Position numbers and translations under genes: made by a program
The notes under the pieces: generated by a model
Told to the model about the DNA's origin: nothing
Databases searched by the model: none
Seen by the model: only the letters and a program-made list of their open reading frames with translations
Assembly (NCBI GenBank): GCA_933207985.1
Contig: OW240914.1
Span: forward strand, 204,860,620-204,924,619
Direction: 5' to 3'
Origin: Pelobates cultripes
Lineage: Eukaryota > Chordata > Amphibia > Anura > Pelobatidae
Length of the DNA stretch: 64,000 nucleotides
Shown here: in pieces, positions 1 through 11,227 of the stretch
Position numbering within the stretch: the first letter of the stretch is position 1
Layout of the letters: each line of letters starts with the position of its first letter

Positions 1-2230
1 CTCTTAATGTGATGGCTCAGGGGACTCATATAATCATAACAAACTACAACATTCTATGTAGGTTATGTTGCTTAGAATGTCGCTTTAGGAACAACTTGTC
101 TAATAGAACGCATAAATGGTCCTTAATTTTTCAGCCACTTATACTCAGCTTTGGATTATCTTTACCAGTAACTAGATTTTAACACTTTAAGGACTAATCA
201 AGTTCTATACTGTTTTTATAATGTGTTCTTTAATGTTCATAAAAGTTGAATTAACCACTAAATGAATGACTGCAAAGCTGTATAGTGCTAGCAATGCTTA
301 AGTTCGTTCATACTGGCCTATAGAAGTGTGACGATGACCAATTTCAACATTTGGGCCTTTAGGGAGCTAAGGCATGAAATGGAATGAAGATTACCACTTA
401 GAGCAAAAGCAATCAATGATCAGAGTTTTGAAGGGAGCAAAAAGCAGTTTATTTTTATAATTTTTGCATAATTATTGCCAGCAGCAGCGCAATGCTGAAT
501 ACAGTATAAAAGCAGATGTAAGCTCCCACAATAAATTCCATTTCCTATTAATAATATTTTATTTTGTTTTATTTAAAGTAAACATAACTCATAACAAAAA
601 TAAGGTGATCTTTGATGAAAACATCTTAACTTAATTTAGCTGCACAATTAAAATTCCATAAGCTTGATCTGTTACTAATTTCCCCATCATTATATGTACT
701 CAAATAAACTTTTATTAGCATTGAGGAATTAAACGATGCTTTGGTGCACTGTTATTATTATTTTTTCTTTCTTTTTTTTTTTTTATTCTTCATGCATGTT
801 CTAAATTCCACAGCATTACAAATAAATCAAATATAGCCATGGTGGATTTTCTCAATGAATTATTTCACGATATTGCCACATGCATCATTTGAATGTGACA
901 AGTGTTGGAAATGAAGTATGATAGACCACAGTCACCCTTGTCTCCATCATTATACAGAGCTCTCATACCAGGTGTTGTTGAAGAATCTCACATTGCTATT
1001 GAAACATGACAAAAAGCAAAGATCATCTGAAGGGGCAATAGGGTGTTCATTCAAGTCAAGAGATCAAACAGAAGTGAAAATGGTCACAGTTTGCATGACC
1101 TAACTGACCGTGAACGTGCAATGTTCTTTAGATTGTGCATTCATGACTGGCAATTCTTTTTTGTATGACAACCTCTAAGCTGTGATTTACTATAGTATAT
1201 GACTATACTAAGCTAAAACTTGCAAAGTGGTTTCAAAACTATTTAAAAAATCTTCTTCATGCTAGATTATATTAAATACAATATTTCCTTCCAAAGAAGG
1301 AAAATTAACTAAGCAGATTTTTCTGAATGCAAAGCCATTAAAAGGTAGAAATGCATATGAGCTATTCCATCAGAACATATGGGAAAGCTTTGTAAAAACA
1401 CATTTCATGTCAATCAAACTAATTAGCAATGGTCTATCAATAATTTTCAAACATGAATATACATCCTAAATATACGTATTTCATTATTTTAGCAATAACA
1501 GGCATAATATTGGAATAGTATTGCAATAAGTGTTTTATGATCATGTCCTATACCCATCACTTCAACACCAATGAGACTGTTCAAATGTGGAGAATTTATA
1601 TTACTATTGGATAACTGTACACTCAGATGCATATAGGGAAAACAATCATGTGCTTTTATTTTATCATCACCATACATGTCCTTTTTGTCTGTAGAATTTA
1701 CCAACTAAAGTCTCCATTCTTATAGATTAAATTTTCGAATTATCGCATGCTGTTAGAAACAGATTTCAGATTATGTATCTATGCCATTAAAGTCAATCGA
1801 AATGTTTGTGGATAAATAATTTGAAATGTTCTCCTCATAGATTTTGATCATTTAAAAAATATGGAGCATGTTTTTTCAAGCCTTCAAGATGTAATATTTT
1901 AAATATTACCGTAATCCAAAAGCATTGACACCCCGCTGTTGTTCATACACAATTTAGCAACCTTTTGCGTGACTGAAATTAATACATTATACATAAAGAG
2001 AAGCATTGACTATAACAAATTATATCTATAACACTAAAACACATTTTAATATGCTGCATAGGTTTGTTCTAAATATTAAAAAAACCTATTTAAGAATACT
2101 AAAAACAATTAGGTACCTGAACAGGATCATGAAGATATCAACAAATGACTACACAAAACCATCATAAAATAATTATTTTAACCCCTTCAGGACCAGACTG
2201 TTTTTGCAATGTTGTACGTTAACCCCTTAA

Positions 2231-2520
2231 CGCCGTTACGGCGTTCTATGCCGTCCCGCATTAAATGGGCTTTAAAGCCGTTGCGGCGGCATAGAACGCC
2301 GTAACGGCTTGCAGCCCCAGGAGCCACCAACTACTTACCTCTGCCACGATACTCTTCTGGAGGGCTGTCTGACAGCCCAGGCAGCCCTCCCCCAGCAAAT
2401 CAGGCCCCCGGGGGCCATGTGATCTCCCGCAAAGAGCGATCACATGGCCCCCTATAGCTGGCTGTGGATCTGCCAGCAGGGGGACTGTCTGACATATCTG
2501 AGCCCCTGCAGGTGGGAAGA
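2231..2520. repeat. GC-rich palindromic dispersed repeat
   Basis: A GC-rich island in AT-rich sequence. It carries a perfect 20-bp inverted repeat, 2233-2252 against 2288-2307, rich in CG dinucleotides, with a 35-base spacer. A second shorter palindromic stretch follows around 2409-2445 (ggggccatgtgatc / gatcacatggcccc). It looks like part of a non-autonomous DNA element, but no target duplication was found. Confidence 0.5.
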
Positions 2521-2561
2521 ATAAAAAAAAATATAAAACATTTTTTAAACTAAATTAAAAG

Positions 2562-2608
<47 letters not shown>

Positions 2609-2905
2609 TATATTATATATATAATATATATACATCTTATATATATGTAACGTCATACATAGAGTATTTTAATATTAATATAAGTACATATATTAGTATT
2701 AAAATACACTTAGAATGATGTAACATATATATCAGATATATATATATATCTTATATATATAATACATCTATATATATTTTATATTTATATATACACGTAT
2801 AATTACAATAATAAATAAATAAAATAATAAAATAAATATATTTTTTTAAATTAAAACAAATTATATATACATATGTAATTTCATTCTAACTGTATTTTGT
2901 TATTA

Positions 2906-2938
<33 letters not shown>

Positions 2939-2948
2939 TACATATATA
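2562..2948. repeat. AT-rich simple repeat, mainly (TA)n
   Basis: Long alternating TA runs, the purest at about 2566-2602 and 2908-2948, separated by degenerate AT-rich sequence containing small palindromes. Length is likely to vary between individuals. Confidence 0.85.
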
Positions 2949-3100
2949 TAGTGATGTCGCGAACATAAAATTTTCGGTTCGCGAACCACGAACGCGAACT
3001 TCCGCAAATGTTCGCAAACCGGGCGAACCCGGTGAACCGCCATAGACTTCAATAGGCAGGTGAATTTTAAAACCCACAGGGACTCTTTCTGGCCACAATA
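2949..3100 (+). mobile_element. hAT-like element left end (TAGTGATGTC family)
   Basis: Starts with tagtgatgtcgcgaac followed by repeated cgaac/gttcg words. The start matches the termini of the elements at 30344-30538 and 47217-48257, which have 8-bp target duplications. The opposite end was not found; the copy runs into the 70-bp minisatellite and may be truncated, or the satellite may have arisen inside it. Confidence 0.5.
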
Positions 3101-3915
3101 GTGGTTGAAGGGGGGGGAGACCTACTCTCCTCCCCCCCCAGCCCCCACCCCTGGGCGGCGGGTGGGGGCCATAAAGATAATGAGGGGGGGGACCTACTGT
3201 CCTCCCCCTCTCCAGCCCCCACCCCTGGGCGGCGGGTGGGGGCCATAATGATAATGAGGGGGGGGACCTACTGTCCTCCCCCCCGGCCCCCACCCCTGGG
3301 CGGCGGGTAGAGCCATAAAGATAATGAGGGGGGACCTACAGTCCTCACCCTCTCCGGCCCCCACCCCTGAGCGGTGGGTGGGGGCCCTAAAATTAACAAT
3401 AAGGGGGGGACCTATTGTCCCCCCTGGCCCCCACCCCTGAGTGGTGGGTGGGGGCCCTAAAAATAACAATAAGGGGGGTACCTACTGTCCCCCCCTGGCC
3501 TCCACCCCTGAGCGGTGGGTGGGGGCCCTAAAATTAACAATAAGGAGGGGACCTACTGTCCCCCCCCCGGCCCCCAACCCTGAGCGGTGGGTGGGGGCCC
3601 TAAAAATAACAATAAGGGGGGACGTACTGTCCCCCCCGGCCCCCACCCCTGAGCGGTGGGTGGGGGCCCTAATAACAATAAGGGGGGGGGCCTATTGTCC
3701 CCCCTGGTCCCCACCCCTGAGCGGTGGGTGGGAGCCCTAAAATTAACAATAAGGGGGGGACCTATTATCCCCCCCCGGCCCCCACCCCTGAGCGATGGGT
3801 GGGGGCCCTAAAATTAACAATAAGGGTGAGACCTATTGTCCCCCCCGGCCCCCACCCCTGAGCGGTGGGTGGGGGCCCTAAATACAAAGGGGGGGGACCC
3901 TAGTCACCCCTCCCC
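3100..3915. repeat. 70-bp GC-rich minisatellite, about 11 units
   Basis: Units recur every 68-73 bases, with the cccccacccctg core starting near 3141, 3214, 3285, 3357, 3427, 3498, 3570, 3639, 3707, 3778 and 3848. Each unit has two short inverted repeats: cccccaccc...gggtggggg around a roughly 9-base loop, and a run of G paired with a run of C around acctactgt. The long open frames on both strands exist because the array has few stop codons and are not genes. Confidence 0.9.
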
Positions 3916-4204
3916 CCCCCCAAAAAAAATGATCTCCCTACCTATCCCCCTCACCCTATAAATAATGAGGGGGGGAACTTTAACTAAAAACCTGTAAAAA
4001 AAAATTAGATAAAAATAACTTACCATTTGATGTTTTCTTTCTTCTACAATCTTCTTTTTTCAGCCCCAAAAAAGGCCAAATAAAAAGCCATAAGAACCGA
4101 CGCAATAAAAAAAACAAAAAAAAAACAATCCATCTTCACCCATGGAGGGCTCCGCGCAGACTGAGCTCTGCAGGGCGGGGGAAGGCTTATAAAGCCTTGC
4201 CACG

Positions 4205-4460
4205 CACTGCAATTAGGCTAAGAACACTCTGATTGGCTGGTTTAAGCCAATCAGAGTGCTCTTTGTCATTTTACACAGCGTGGGAAAATTCAAAAGAACT
4301 TTCCCACGCTGTGTAAAATGACACAGAGCACTGTGATTGGATGGCTTGAAATCCATCCAATCACAGTGCTCTGTGTCATTTTACACAGTGTGGGAAAATT
4401 GAACTTTCCCACGCTGTGTAAAATGACACAGAGCACTCTGATTGGATGGCTTGAAATCTG
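4205..4460. repeat. Chain of alternating inverted repeats (hairpin array)
   Basis: Four consecutive palindromes share arms. 4225-4238 pairs with 4245-4258 (14 bp, perfect). 4264-4287 pairs with 4300-4323 (24 bp, perfect). 4300-4344 pairs with 4353-4397 (45 bp, one mismatch). The 4374-4397 arm can also pair with the arm starting at 4405. The central arms can therefore pair with either neighbour. No coding content. Confidence 0.8.
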
Positions 4461-4550
4461 TAAAAAAAAAAAGTAAAAAAAAACAGAGGCCTATTACGCC
4501 CGGCGGCATTCAGAGCCGCCTAAAATAGGGCGTAATAGTACACCCTCCGG

Positions 4551-4925
4551 TCTCAAAGGACCACTATAGTGCCAGGAAAACATACTCGTTTTCCTGGCAC
4601 TATAGTGCCCTGAGGGTGCCCACCTGGGGAGAGGAAGGGGTTAAACTTACCTCTTTCTCCAGCACCGGGTGGGGAGCTCTCCTCCTCCTCTCCACCTCCT
4701 CTCCACCTCCTCTCCACCTCCTCTCCTCCTCTTCAGCTGAATGCGCATGCGCGGCAGGAGCTGGGCGCGCATTCAACCAGTCTCATAGAAAAGCATTTGC
4801 AATGCTTTCCTATGGACGCTTGCGTCTTCTCACTGTGATTTTCACAGTGAGAAGCACGCAAACGCCTCTAGTGGCTGTCAATGAGACAGCCACTAGAGGC
4901 TTTAGAGGCAAAATGTTGTCCTGAG
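4551..4925. mobile_element. T2/Kolobok-like MITE fragment
   Basis: Begins with a degenerate TTAAAGGAC-type end (tctcaaaggac) followed by a perfect 19-bp hairpin, 4562-4580 with 4589-4607. The interior shares order and wording with the more complete element at 29651-30243: aggggttaaa, CTCC-rich run, gcgcatgcgcgg, gaaagcatt palindrome, ctcactgtga palindrome, ctagaggc. The right end is missing. Confidence 0.6.
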
Positions 4926-5110
4926 TTTAAAAACACCCAATGTTTATGGGCTTTTTTGCTTTTTTATTGCAAGTTATAGGGCTATAAGTATAAGTAGGAT
5001 ATTGCGGTTTCAAAACATACATTTTTAAAATTTATCAATAGTGAAATTGTAACACTATTATCTGTCATAAATCTCTGGAAAACACCCCACATGTATATAT
5101 ATTTTTTAAA

Positions 5111-5780
5111 GTAGACAACCCAGGGTATTCATCTAAGGATATTTTGACACTTTCTATGCAGCCATTTTATCACCAGTCTTTGCCAAACTTCGCACAGGTA
5201 GTTTATTTTTTAAATTTTTTTCACATACATTGCAATTCAGGTATAAATTCACAGATCCTGTTATGTGTTGCTGCCAAAAAAACACACTAATATGTGTTCA
5301 GCAACATCTAACGAGTACAATGATACCACCAGGCTTGTCGGGTTGTTTGGGGGCTAAAAGTCCACATTTGGCAGGTGTGCATATCCATTTTCCAACTTGG
5401 AATTTTGACGTGTAGTGAACCTGCGCATATGTCCTATTTGGGACATTTGTAAGGCTGGCCAATGTATTTTACTCCATCAAACCATATATTTTTGGAAAGT
5501 AGATACCTTAGGGTATTTCAAATGGTGGTATTTTAACACTTTCCATGCACTAATTCTACCACCAGACTTTGTCAAACTTTTAGGTAGTAATTTTTCTGTG
5601 TGTTTTTAACAGACACATTGTACTTTAGGCATGAATTAACAGATCCTGTTATGTGTCATTGCCAAACAACACCCCAATATGTGTTCAGCAACATCTCCTG
5701 AGTACAGTGATACCACCCATGTATAGGCTTGTCGGGTTGTTTGGGGGCTAAAAGGCCACGATCGAGACTTGTACATGTCA
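5111..5780. repeat. Two tandem units of about 390-400 bp
   Basis: The stretch 5111-5360 recurs at 5495-5760 with many substitutions. Shared landmarks are agatcctgttatgtg, atatgtgttcagcaacatct and cttgtcgggttgtttggggg, the last at about 5336 and 5736. This looks like two units of a longer frog satellite or the internal repeat of a transposon. Confidence 0.7.
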
Positions 5781-7983
5781 TAAAATATTTTTTTTTACTT
5801 TTTTTTTTTTATTGAAAGCAACATGACAGGCAGTATACCCAGTTTACCTAAGTTAATAAAGACTACACATTTCTCAAAAAAGCTCTAAGAAAGTTAGTGA
5901 TTTTTTTTCCCAATCTCATTTTGGCCAAGTTTCCATGTTTATATGCAATTAAATGTAGTTCAGTGAATATATCCCTTCATACTAGCCATGCACATATCTT
6001 AGGGGAGGTAAATGGAAGATTAACCTTGTAGATATATAGATGTAAACAAGAACCAAAGGAAGGTCTAATTCTACAGTTTTTTTTAAACAAATTAATATTT
6101 AATTTAACATTCTGAAAGTTACCAGGTGGAAATGTGAATGATTTACAACCTGCGTTCTTGTGTAAGCTTTTATATAGACCTTCAACTTTTGGAATACCCT
6201 TCACATTGCGGGATCAATTCAGTGTAACATAATCACTACCCCTTGATGAGATTACAGGGGCCTCTTGGCCCATTGTCAAAGACAGCCAAGACTTTGACAG
6301 ACAGGAGGAGAACTTCTAGACTGATACTGTGTGAGACATTTCATGGGGGATTAATAAACATGAAACCATGTCTCTAACAGAGAAATGAGGCCAAGTTCTA
6401 GAAGTAGAGTAATTGTCATGGAAACCTCAGTGACTGATCCACTTTTCTATAAGCAACATTTTTTTTAAATATCCCCAGTGTATTCAAATTTTTACAGCTC
6501 TGCACTACAGTGGGCATATGTGCTGCTAAGCAATAACAACAACAATAATTATTATACAAATAATAATTAATTTAGCAAGTCAACCTTTTTTGCCCCCCAA
6601 TTGAGAGTGCTTTAAAAATGCTGCTGCACATGATTCGTTGACTTAGATTTATGGGAGTTGTAGTTAATCAAAGTTTATATATGTGATTTTCAATGTTTTT
6701 TGAATGTAGTATTTTCTAAATAAGTGACTGCTCCTCAAATATTTACAGATAAGCTCTTTATATCTCTTTCTGAGCAACCTTGGATATTCTGTTGGATAGC
6801 TATCATTGGCTCTTGTTTGTTTGTGAACTTCATTTCCCTCTAATGCTCTGTAACCTTTTTACTAGATCAGAAGTGTATTTTGTTCAAGTATAGCCATACT
6901 TATCGCTGGCATTTTCTTTAGTAGTCAAGCAGTGTTGTTTAGCACCTCCTAGTCCCTTTCTGAAGTGAAATAAATTAGCCTATTGCATTGAGTATTCATT
7001 TAGCCCACCTCCACATCCCTAATAAAATATGAATCATTCAGCATCACTAATCTTGTGAGAAAATTAGCTTAATTCAACGATACCAGTAATAACCCTAAAT
7101 GGCCTGATCTGGCCAATATAATTTAACACAATTTCACAAAGGCAAGATATTTTACTCTGTCCATGTTGAATAAAAGTAATTCCTTGGGAAAATTATGTAT
7201 TGCATACTTTTCTTCAACTCATATTTTTGTTAAAATAAAAAATAAAACTAAATATATTCTTTGCGATACAGATAATATACTAATAAATATTCCATTAGTA
7301 AATGTAACGTGTGAGATATTTTATCGGCCCACCCAAGAATAAAAAGGATCTCATTCTACTTGTAAAACTTGTTTGAAATATTATTATGTTGTATATCAGC
7401 TTATCTGCTACATCTTTATATTGAATTTCAAGTTCAAATAGTGGATTTAGACTAAGAACCTTAAAAAATGTCAAAAATGATACACAAAGACTTTAAACCA
7501 AGGCTGCAACGAGATATATACAGTTATGAAATTCTTCTGCCAACTGGCCTGTGTCCACGAGCAAAGATAGATATTATGGAAACGTGACAGTGGAATGGAA
7601 CTAATTTAATTGGAATGTCAATTTCAACCATTATCTCAAATGTATGATATAACTTACTGTTATACTCATTACTGTTAATTAGGCAGCAAGCTAATTTATA
7701 TTGCCACATTCAAATAAGGATAGGGTAAAATAATAATTGTATCTTTTGGAGAACAATGCTAGCCTCTTACACATTATAAACACAGGCATATAAAGAACAA
7801 CGCAACTGGTCACACTAGTTTATTGAGTGTGTAATAAAAATATTAACCAGTGCAAAAAAACAGCAGTTTTATTTTACTATTAATTTCCCGTAAGGATATG
7901 GATATGGGCGGAGCTAACCCTTTTGTATATGCTGTCATGATAATGATAATTATAAATGATAATTTGTTTATTTTTTATTTTTT

Positions 7984-8140
7984 ATTGGACTAACAATACT
8001 TATGAATTTACTCAGCAGACCTGAGGAAGAGAGGAAAACTCTTGAAAGCTTTTCTTTTAGGTATTATGTTAGTCCATTAAAAAAGGTATCATTGCATACT
8101 GCAATATTTTGCCATCTTGTCTTCTGATTAATATGGCGAA
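7984..8140 (+). mobile_element. Penelope-like relic with hammerhead-like core
   Basis: Contains ctgagga (8021-8027), a short stem (agag 8028-8031 with ctct 8039-8042), then gaaa (8044-8047). It is flanked by complementary arms tggactaaca (7986-7995) and tgttagtcca (8067-8076). That is the order of a hammerhead ribozyme: stem I, CUGANGA, stem II, GAAA, stem III, stem I. A related copy lies on the other strand at 19745-19890. Penelope-like retroelements are known to carry such motifs. The expected GUC cleavage triplet is not intact here. Confidence 0.5.
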
Positions 8141-8259
8141 TCTAATCTACATATATATCATATGTGGAAAAATGTATGAGTATACATGCTCAATATCTAT
8201 GATTAGCAACAAATCACCAACAAGGGGCTCTCTCCACCCTTGTGAAGTAGATAGTAAAG

Positions 8260-9250
8260 ATAACAGACAGAGGTGATCAGCGCTTAAGATTATATATACA
8301 TATCATACAGACGATGTTCTCAGTATATGAATCTATAAGTACAAAGCAAGAAACAGATTATGGTGCAGTACAGTAGATGTTTGTGAAGGGAGTACAAATG
8401 GGCAAAAGTGCGCACTCACACCGGCCTGGACAGAATAATCCCTGTCTATGGATATAATTGGAGGGTCTTTGGAGCTTGTTTTTAGGATGGAGGAGGTATA
8501 TGTGAAAAAAGACAAAATAAGAAAATCCAATGGTATAGTATATACAAACAATTGGTATTGATGGTGGAAAATATCCTACTTATATCCTGCTCTGATATTA
8601 AGAACTTGAGGCTGAACAATCCCCACCTAGGGATATATGCTGGAACCGGAAGGATGATGAGGGCTGAATGAAGGATGTACTCCACAGGTGATGATGTATA
8701 AAATAGTAGGTTTATTAAATAAAAAGCTCGAAACAACAGCTATATAAATAAAAACAAATAACAAACAAACTGTGGATAAAATAAGTCCTCACTTAACGCG
8801 TTTCGCCAAAGGCTTTCTCATCCACTTCATACAGCCCTCATCATCCTTCTGGTTCCAGCAGATATCCCTAGGTGGGAATTGTTCGATCTCAAGTTCTTCA
8901 TACCACAGCAGGACATTGCTCTGGGTGACGTAAGTAGGAAGATGTAACTATACCATTGGATTTTCTATTTTTTCTTTTTTCACATATACCTACTCCATCC
9001 TGAAAACAAGATCCAAAGACCCCCCCACTTATATCCATAGATGCCTCCATCCAGGCCTTCATAATAGAGCTGAGACAGCTCCAAAAAGTGTGAGTGTGCA
9101 CTTTTGCCCATTTGTACTCACTTCACAAACATCTACTGTACTGCACCATAATCTGATTCTTGCTTTGTACTTATAGATCCATATACTAAGAACACCATCT
9201 GTATCATATGTATATATAATCTTAAGCACTGATCACCTCCAATCTGTTAT
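8260..9250. mobile_element. Long inverted repeat with Penelope-like centre
   Basis: The left arm (about 8260-8672) and right arm (about 8826-9250) are imperfect reverse complements over roughly 410 bases. Matching landmarks are gtgatcagcgcttaag with cttaagcactgatcac, gtacaaatgggcaaaagtg with its complement near 9100, and ggaaggatgatgagggct with agccctcatcatcctt. The spacer of about 150 bases holds, on the - strand, gatgag...gcc-ttt-ggc...gaaacgcg (8822 down to 8797), a degenerate hammerhead-like signature. No open frame of note. Confidence 0.65.
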
Positions 9251-10176
9251 ATGTATCATATATCTCTCAAAATTTCCATTCACCACTAGCTTCTGGCGAG
9301 TGAAAATTTAGCTCTGGCAAGTAGAAACTATTCTATGGCTTGCTGTGGCGGGTAACTTTAAAAGCCTGGCTAGCAGCCCTGGGCTGCCTAGTACAACTTG
9401 TCCTGAAAAGCATGGAATGTGCAATACATATTTAAATAAAACTTTCCTCAGAGCACTGTAACAACTACAACTGATTGTAGTAGTTATGGTGCACCACTCT
9501 GAGTTTTTGTAATGATCTGCCAAATACTGCTCTCCCAAGCACCAAAAGTCCAGCCCCTGTGCAGCCACACAAATACTGCAAAAGAATCACTTTCACATCA
9601 ACAGATCAAAGCTGTCAAATACTGGGTGGTAATGGTAGCCACTAGCCAGTGAGCATCACTAGTTTTTGATGAATAATGCAGAGGTGAATAATTATCCCAG
9701 CAGCAGCAGATGAACCAGGATTGGATGTCAGGATGAGTCTGTTTTTTCATCAAACAGCTCCAAAACTTTAACACGGAAAATGGAGAAATGGTACCCAAAG
9801 ATTCAAAGCGCCAGAAGCAATACTATGAGCTGTAGAGTACCTCTAGAATCACTACTATTGGCTGTCCCTGTTTAATATTGGACTTACATAATACAGGTGG
9901 CATTCTAATAATAATTTCTAACTGTTGATTTGAGATACAATGAGAAAGATGTGTTTGGATTGACATTTTTTGAAAGGTTATTCTATGTTTGCACAATTCT
10001 GTGTAGAAAGACTTAACAACCAGCTTTCTTTGTAATGTGAAATTGAAAGAAAACTGCTGGAGATGGAGATGCAAACATTATAGGAGTGATTTATAACTAA
10101 ATATAAATATAAAGAACCATGGTCTATGAATAATGTGTGACAACAAAAAAATTCTCAATATGATTATGTTTTACAG

Positions 10177-10248
10177 AAACAGGAAAAGTTGACATGGAGA
10201 GATCGTATACCTGCATATTTAGTTAATTTCTCAGCCATTTTATTTATG
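10177..10248 (+). CDS. ano2: anoctamin-2, exon encoding the start of TM3
   Basis: Encodes 24 residues in phase 0 (begins KQEKLTWRDRIPAYLV, ends ILFM), leading into TM3 of the ten-helix anoctamin fold. The acceptor is ttacag at 10171-10176 and the donor gtatgt at 10249. A second AG lies six bases inside (10181-10182), so a form lacking the first two codons is possible. The KLTWRDR motif and what follows match vertebrate ANO1/ANO2; later exons favour ANO2. ANO2 is a plasma-membrane calcium-activated chloride channel best known from olfactory cilia and photoreceptor terminals. Paralogue assignment is from memory of the family, without alignment. Confidence 0.92.
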
Positions 10249-11025
10249 GTATGTATTTCTTTGCTATGTCTTCTAACATCTGATATTTTGATTATATTTA
10301 TTGAACATACATTTTTGTTGTGGTGCAGAGGTACAGTCATGCTATTCTAGATGGCCGTGGTGCGATTGTATTGCTTATGTTGCCTTACGCTTGGCTTTTT
10401 TATATTTGCATAGCCCCAAATACTTTTTCACAACACCAGAAATACCACATCTGGCACTAACAAATTAACCCATTAGTGATCTAGGGCAGGGGTTGCCAAC
10501 CTGTGGCATGCGTTCCTCCCAGGAGTACATTCCAGGTAAACAAAAAAACTCAGTATTGGTGGTGCTGCAGTCACACAGCACAGGTTGGGAACTGCAAGGT
10601 AAAGGGTCCATCGGGTGGCTCATGCACTTAAGGCCACCCAATGGACATATGTCTTCAGAGGCCTGGTCATGCGCTGTAGAGCTTTAACAGTGCAACTGGG
10701 CCCCATCTAATCTCTAGGGAGTGCTGGGAGGAGCCTGGGACAGAGAAGGTGCATGGGAGCCTCGGGCATAGAAAAAGAGGAGATGGGGTAGAGAAAGATT
10801 AATAAATTTGAAATAACAGCAACTATATTCATTTCTAATATATCGCTAATATGACAGTTACTGTTTATGGAAAATGTTGGGAACCACTGATCTAAGGTAA
10901 TAATACTCAATTGTGTCTTGCACCGTTCCAGCCTGATAACACATGATTCTGCTAAGAAAATTATTTCGATTAAAACAGATTACTAGCTTGTCTAAACATA
11001 TTTCTATTTTGAATGTCTTTCACAG
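10249..11025 (+). other. ano2: ANO2 intron with a hAT-like insertion
   Basis: 777-base intron with donor gtatgt and acceptor tttcacag. More than half is the hAT-like element at 10487-10889, and the rest shows no further feature. Confidence 0.9.
10487..10889. mobile_element. Non-autonomous hAT-like element with 8-bp target duplication
   Basis: The ends are caggggttgcc and gggaaccactg, which are inverted copies matching at 9 of 11 positions. They are flanked by atctaggg (10479-10486) and atctaagg (10890-10897), an 8-bp duplication with one mismatch. An 8-bp duplication and a CA(G)-starting inverted repeat are typical of hAT transposons. No transposase frame is present. An A-rich, CTCC-rich interior suggests a deletion derivative. 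Confidence 0.75.
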
Positions 11026-11227
11026 ATAGCACTGACGTTTTCAGCAGTGTTTGGAGTAATCATATATCGGATCACAATTGCAGCAACCTTGGCACTTAGT
11101 ACAAATGAAGGAACCAGGGCAAATGTTCGTGTGACCGTAACAGCAACTGCAGTTATTATTAATCTAGTTTTAGTGCTCATGCTTGATGAGATTTACGGAT
11201 TGGTTGCAAAATGGCTCACAGAAATAG
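11026..11227 (+). CDS. ano2: anoctamin-2, exon encoding TM3-TM4
   Basis: Enters in phase 0 and leaves in phase 1 (67 codons plus one base). It encodes the remainder of TM3 ([16 protein letters not shown]), a short loop, and TM4 ([20 protein letters not shown]) followed by [15 protein letters not shown]. The [11 protein letters not shown] block is a hallmark of ANO1 and ANO2, as opposed to ANO3-ANO10. TM4 lines the ion path in the anoctamin structures. Acceptor tttcacag and donor gtaaga are both good matches. No stop or frameshift. Confidence 0.97.

Larger units (their letters stand above)
1..10176 (+). other. ano2: ANO2 intron, 3' part, upstream of the first visible exon
   Basis: No coding exon was recognised here; the preceding ANO2 exon must lie left of the window. 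Positions 1-2160 are AT-rich unique-looking sequence with no feature I can support. 2165-5780 is a block of GC-rich repeats and satellites listed separately. 5800-7960 is AT-rich with nothing recognised. 7984-9250 holds Penelope-like relics. 9260-9800 looks like an old dispersed repeat without visible termini. 9800-10176 leads into the splice acceptor. Short open frames here have no domain and no conserved composition. Confidence 0.7.

Noticed and set aside
2886..3740. Pro/Gly-rich open frames on both strands
   Set aside because: Produced by the stop-poor 70-bp GC minisatellite.
1..10170. Search for ANO2 exons upstream of TM3
   Set aside because: No segment resembling TM2 or the acidic linker with splice sites was seen.
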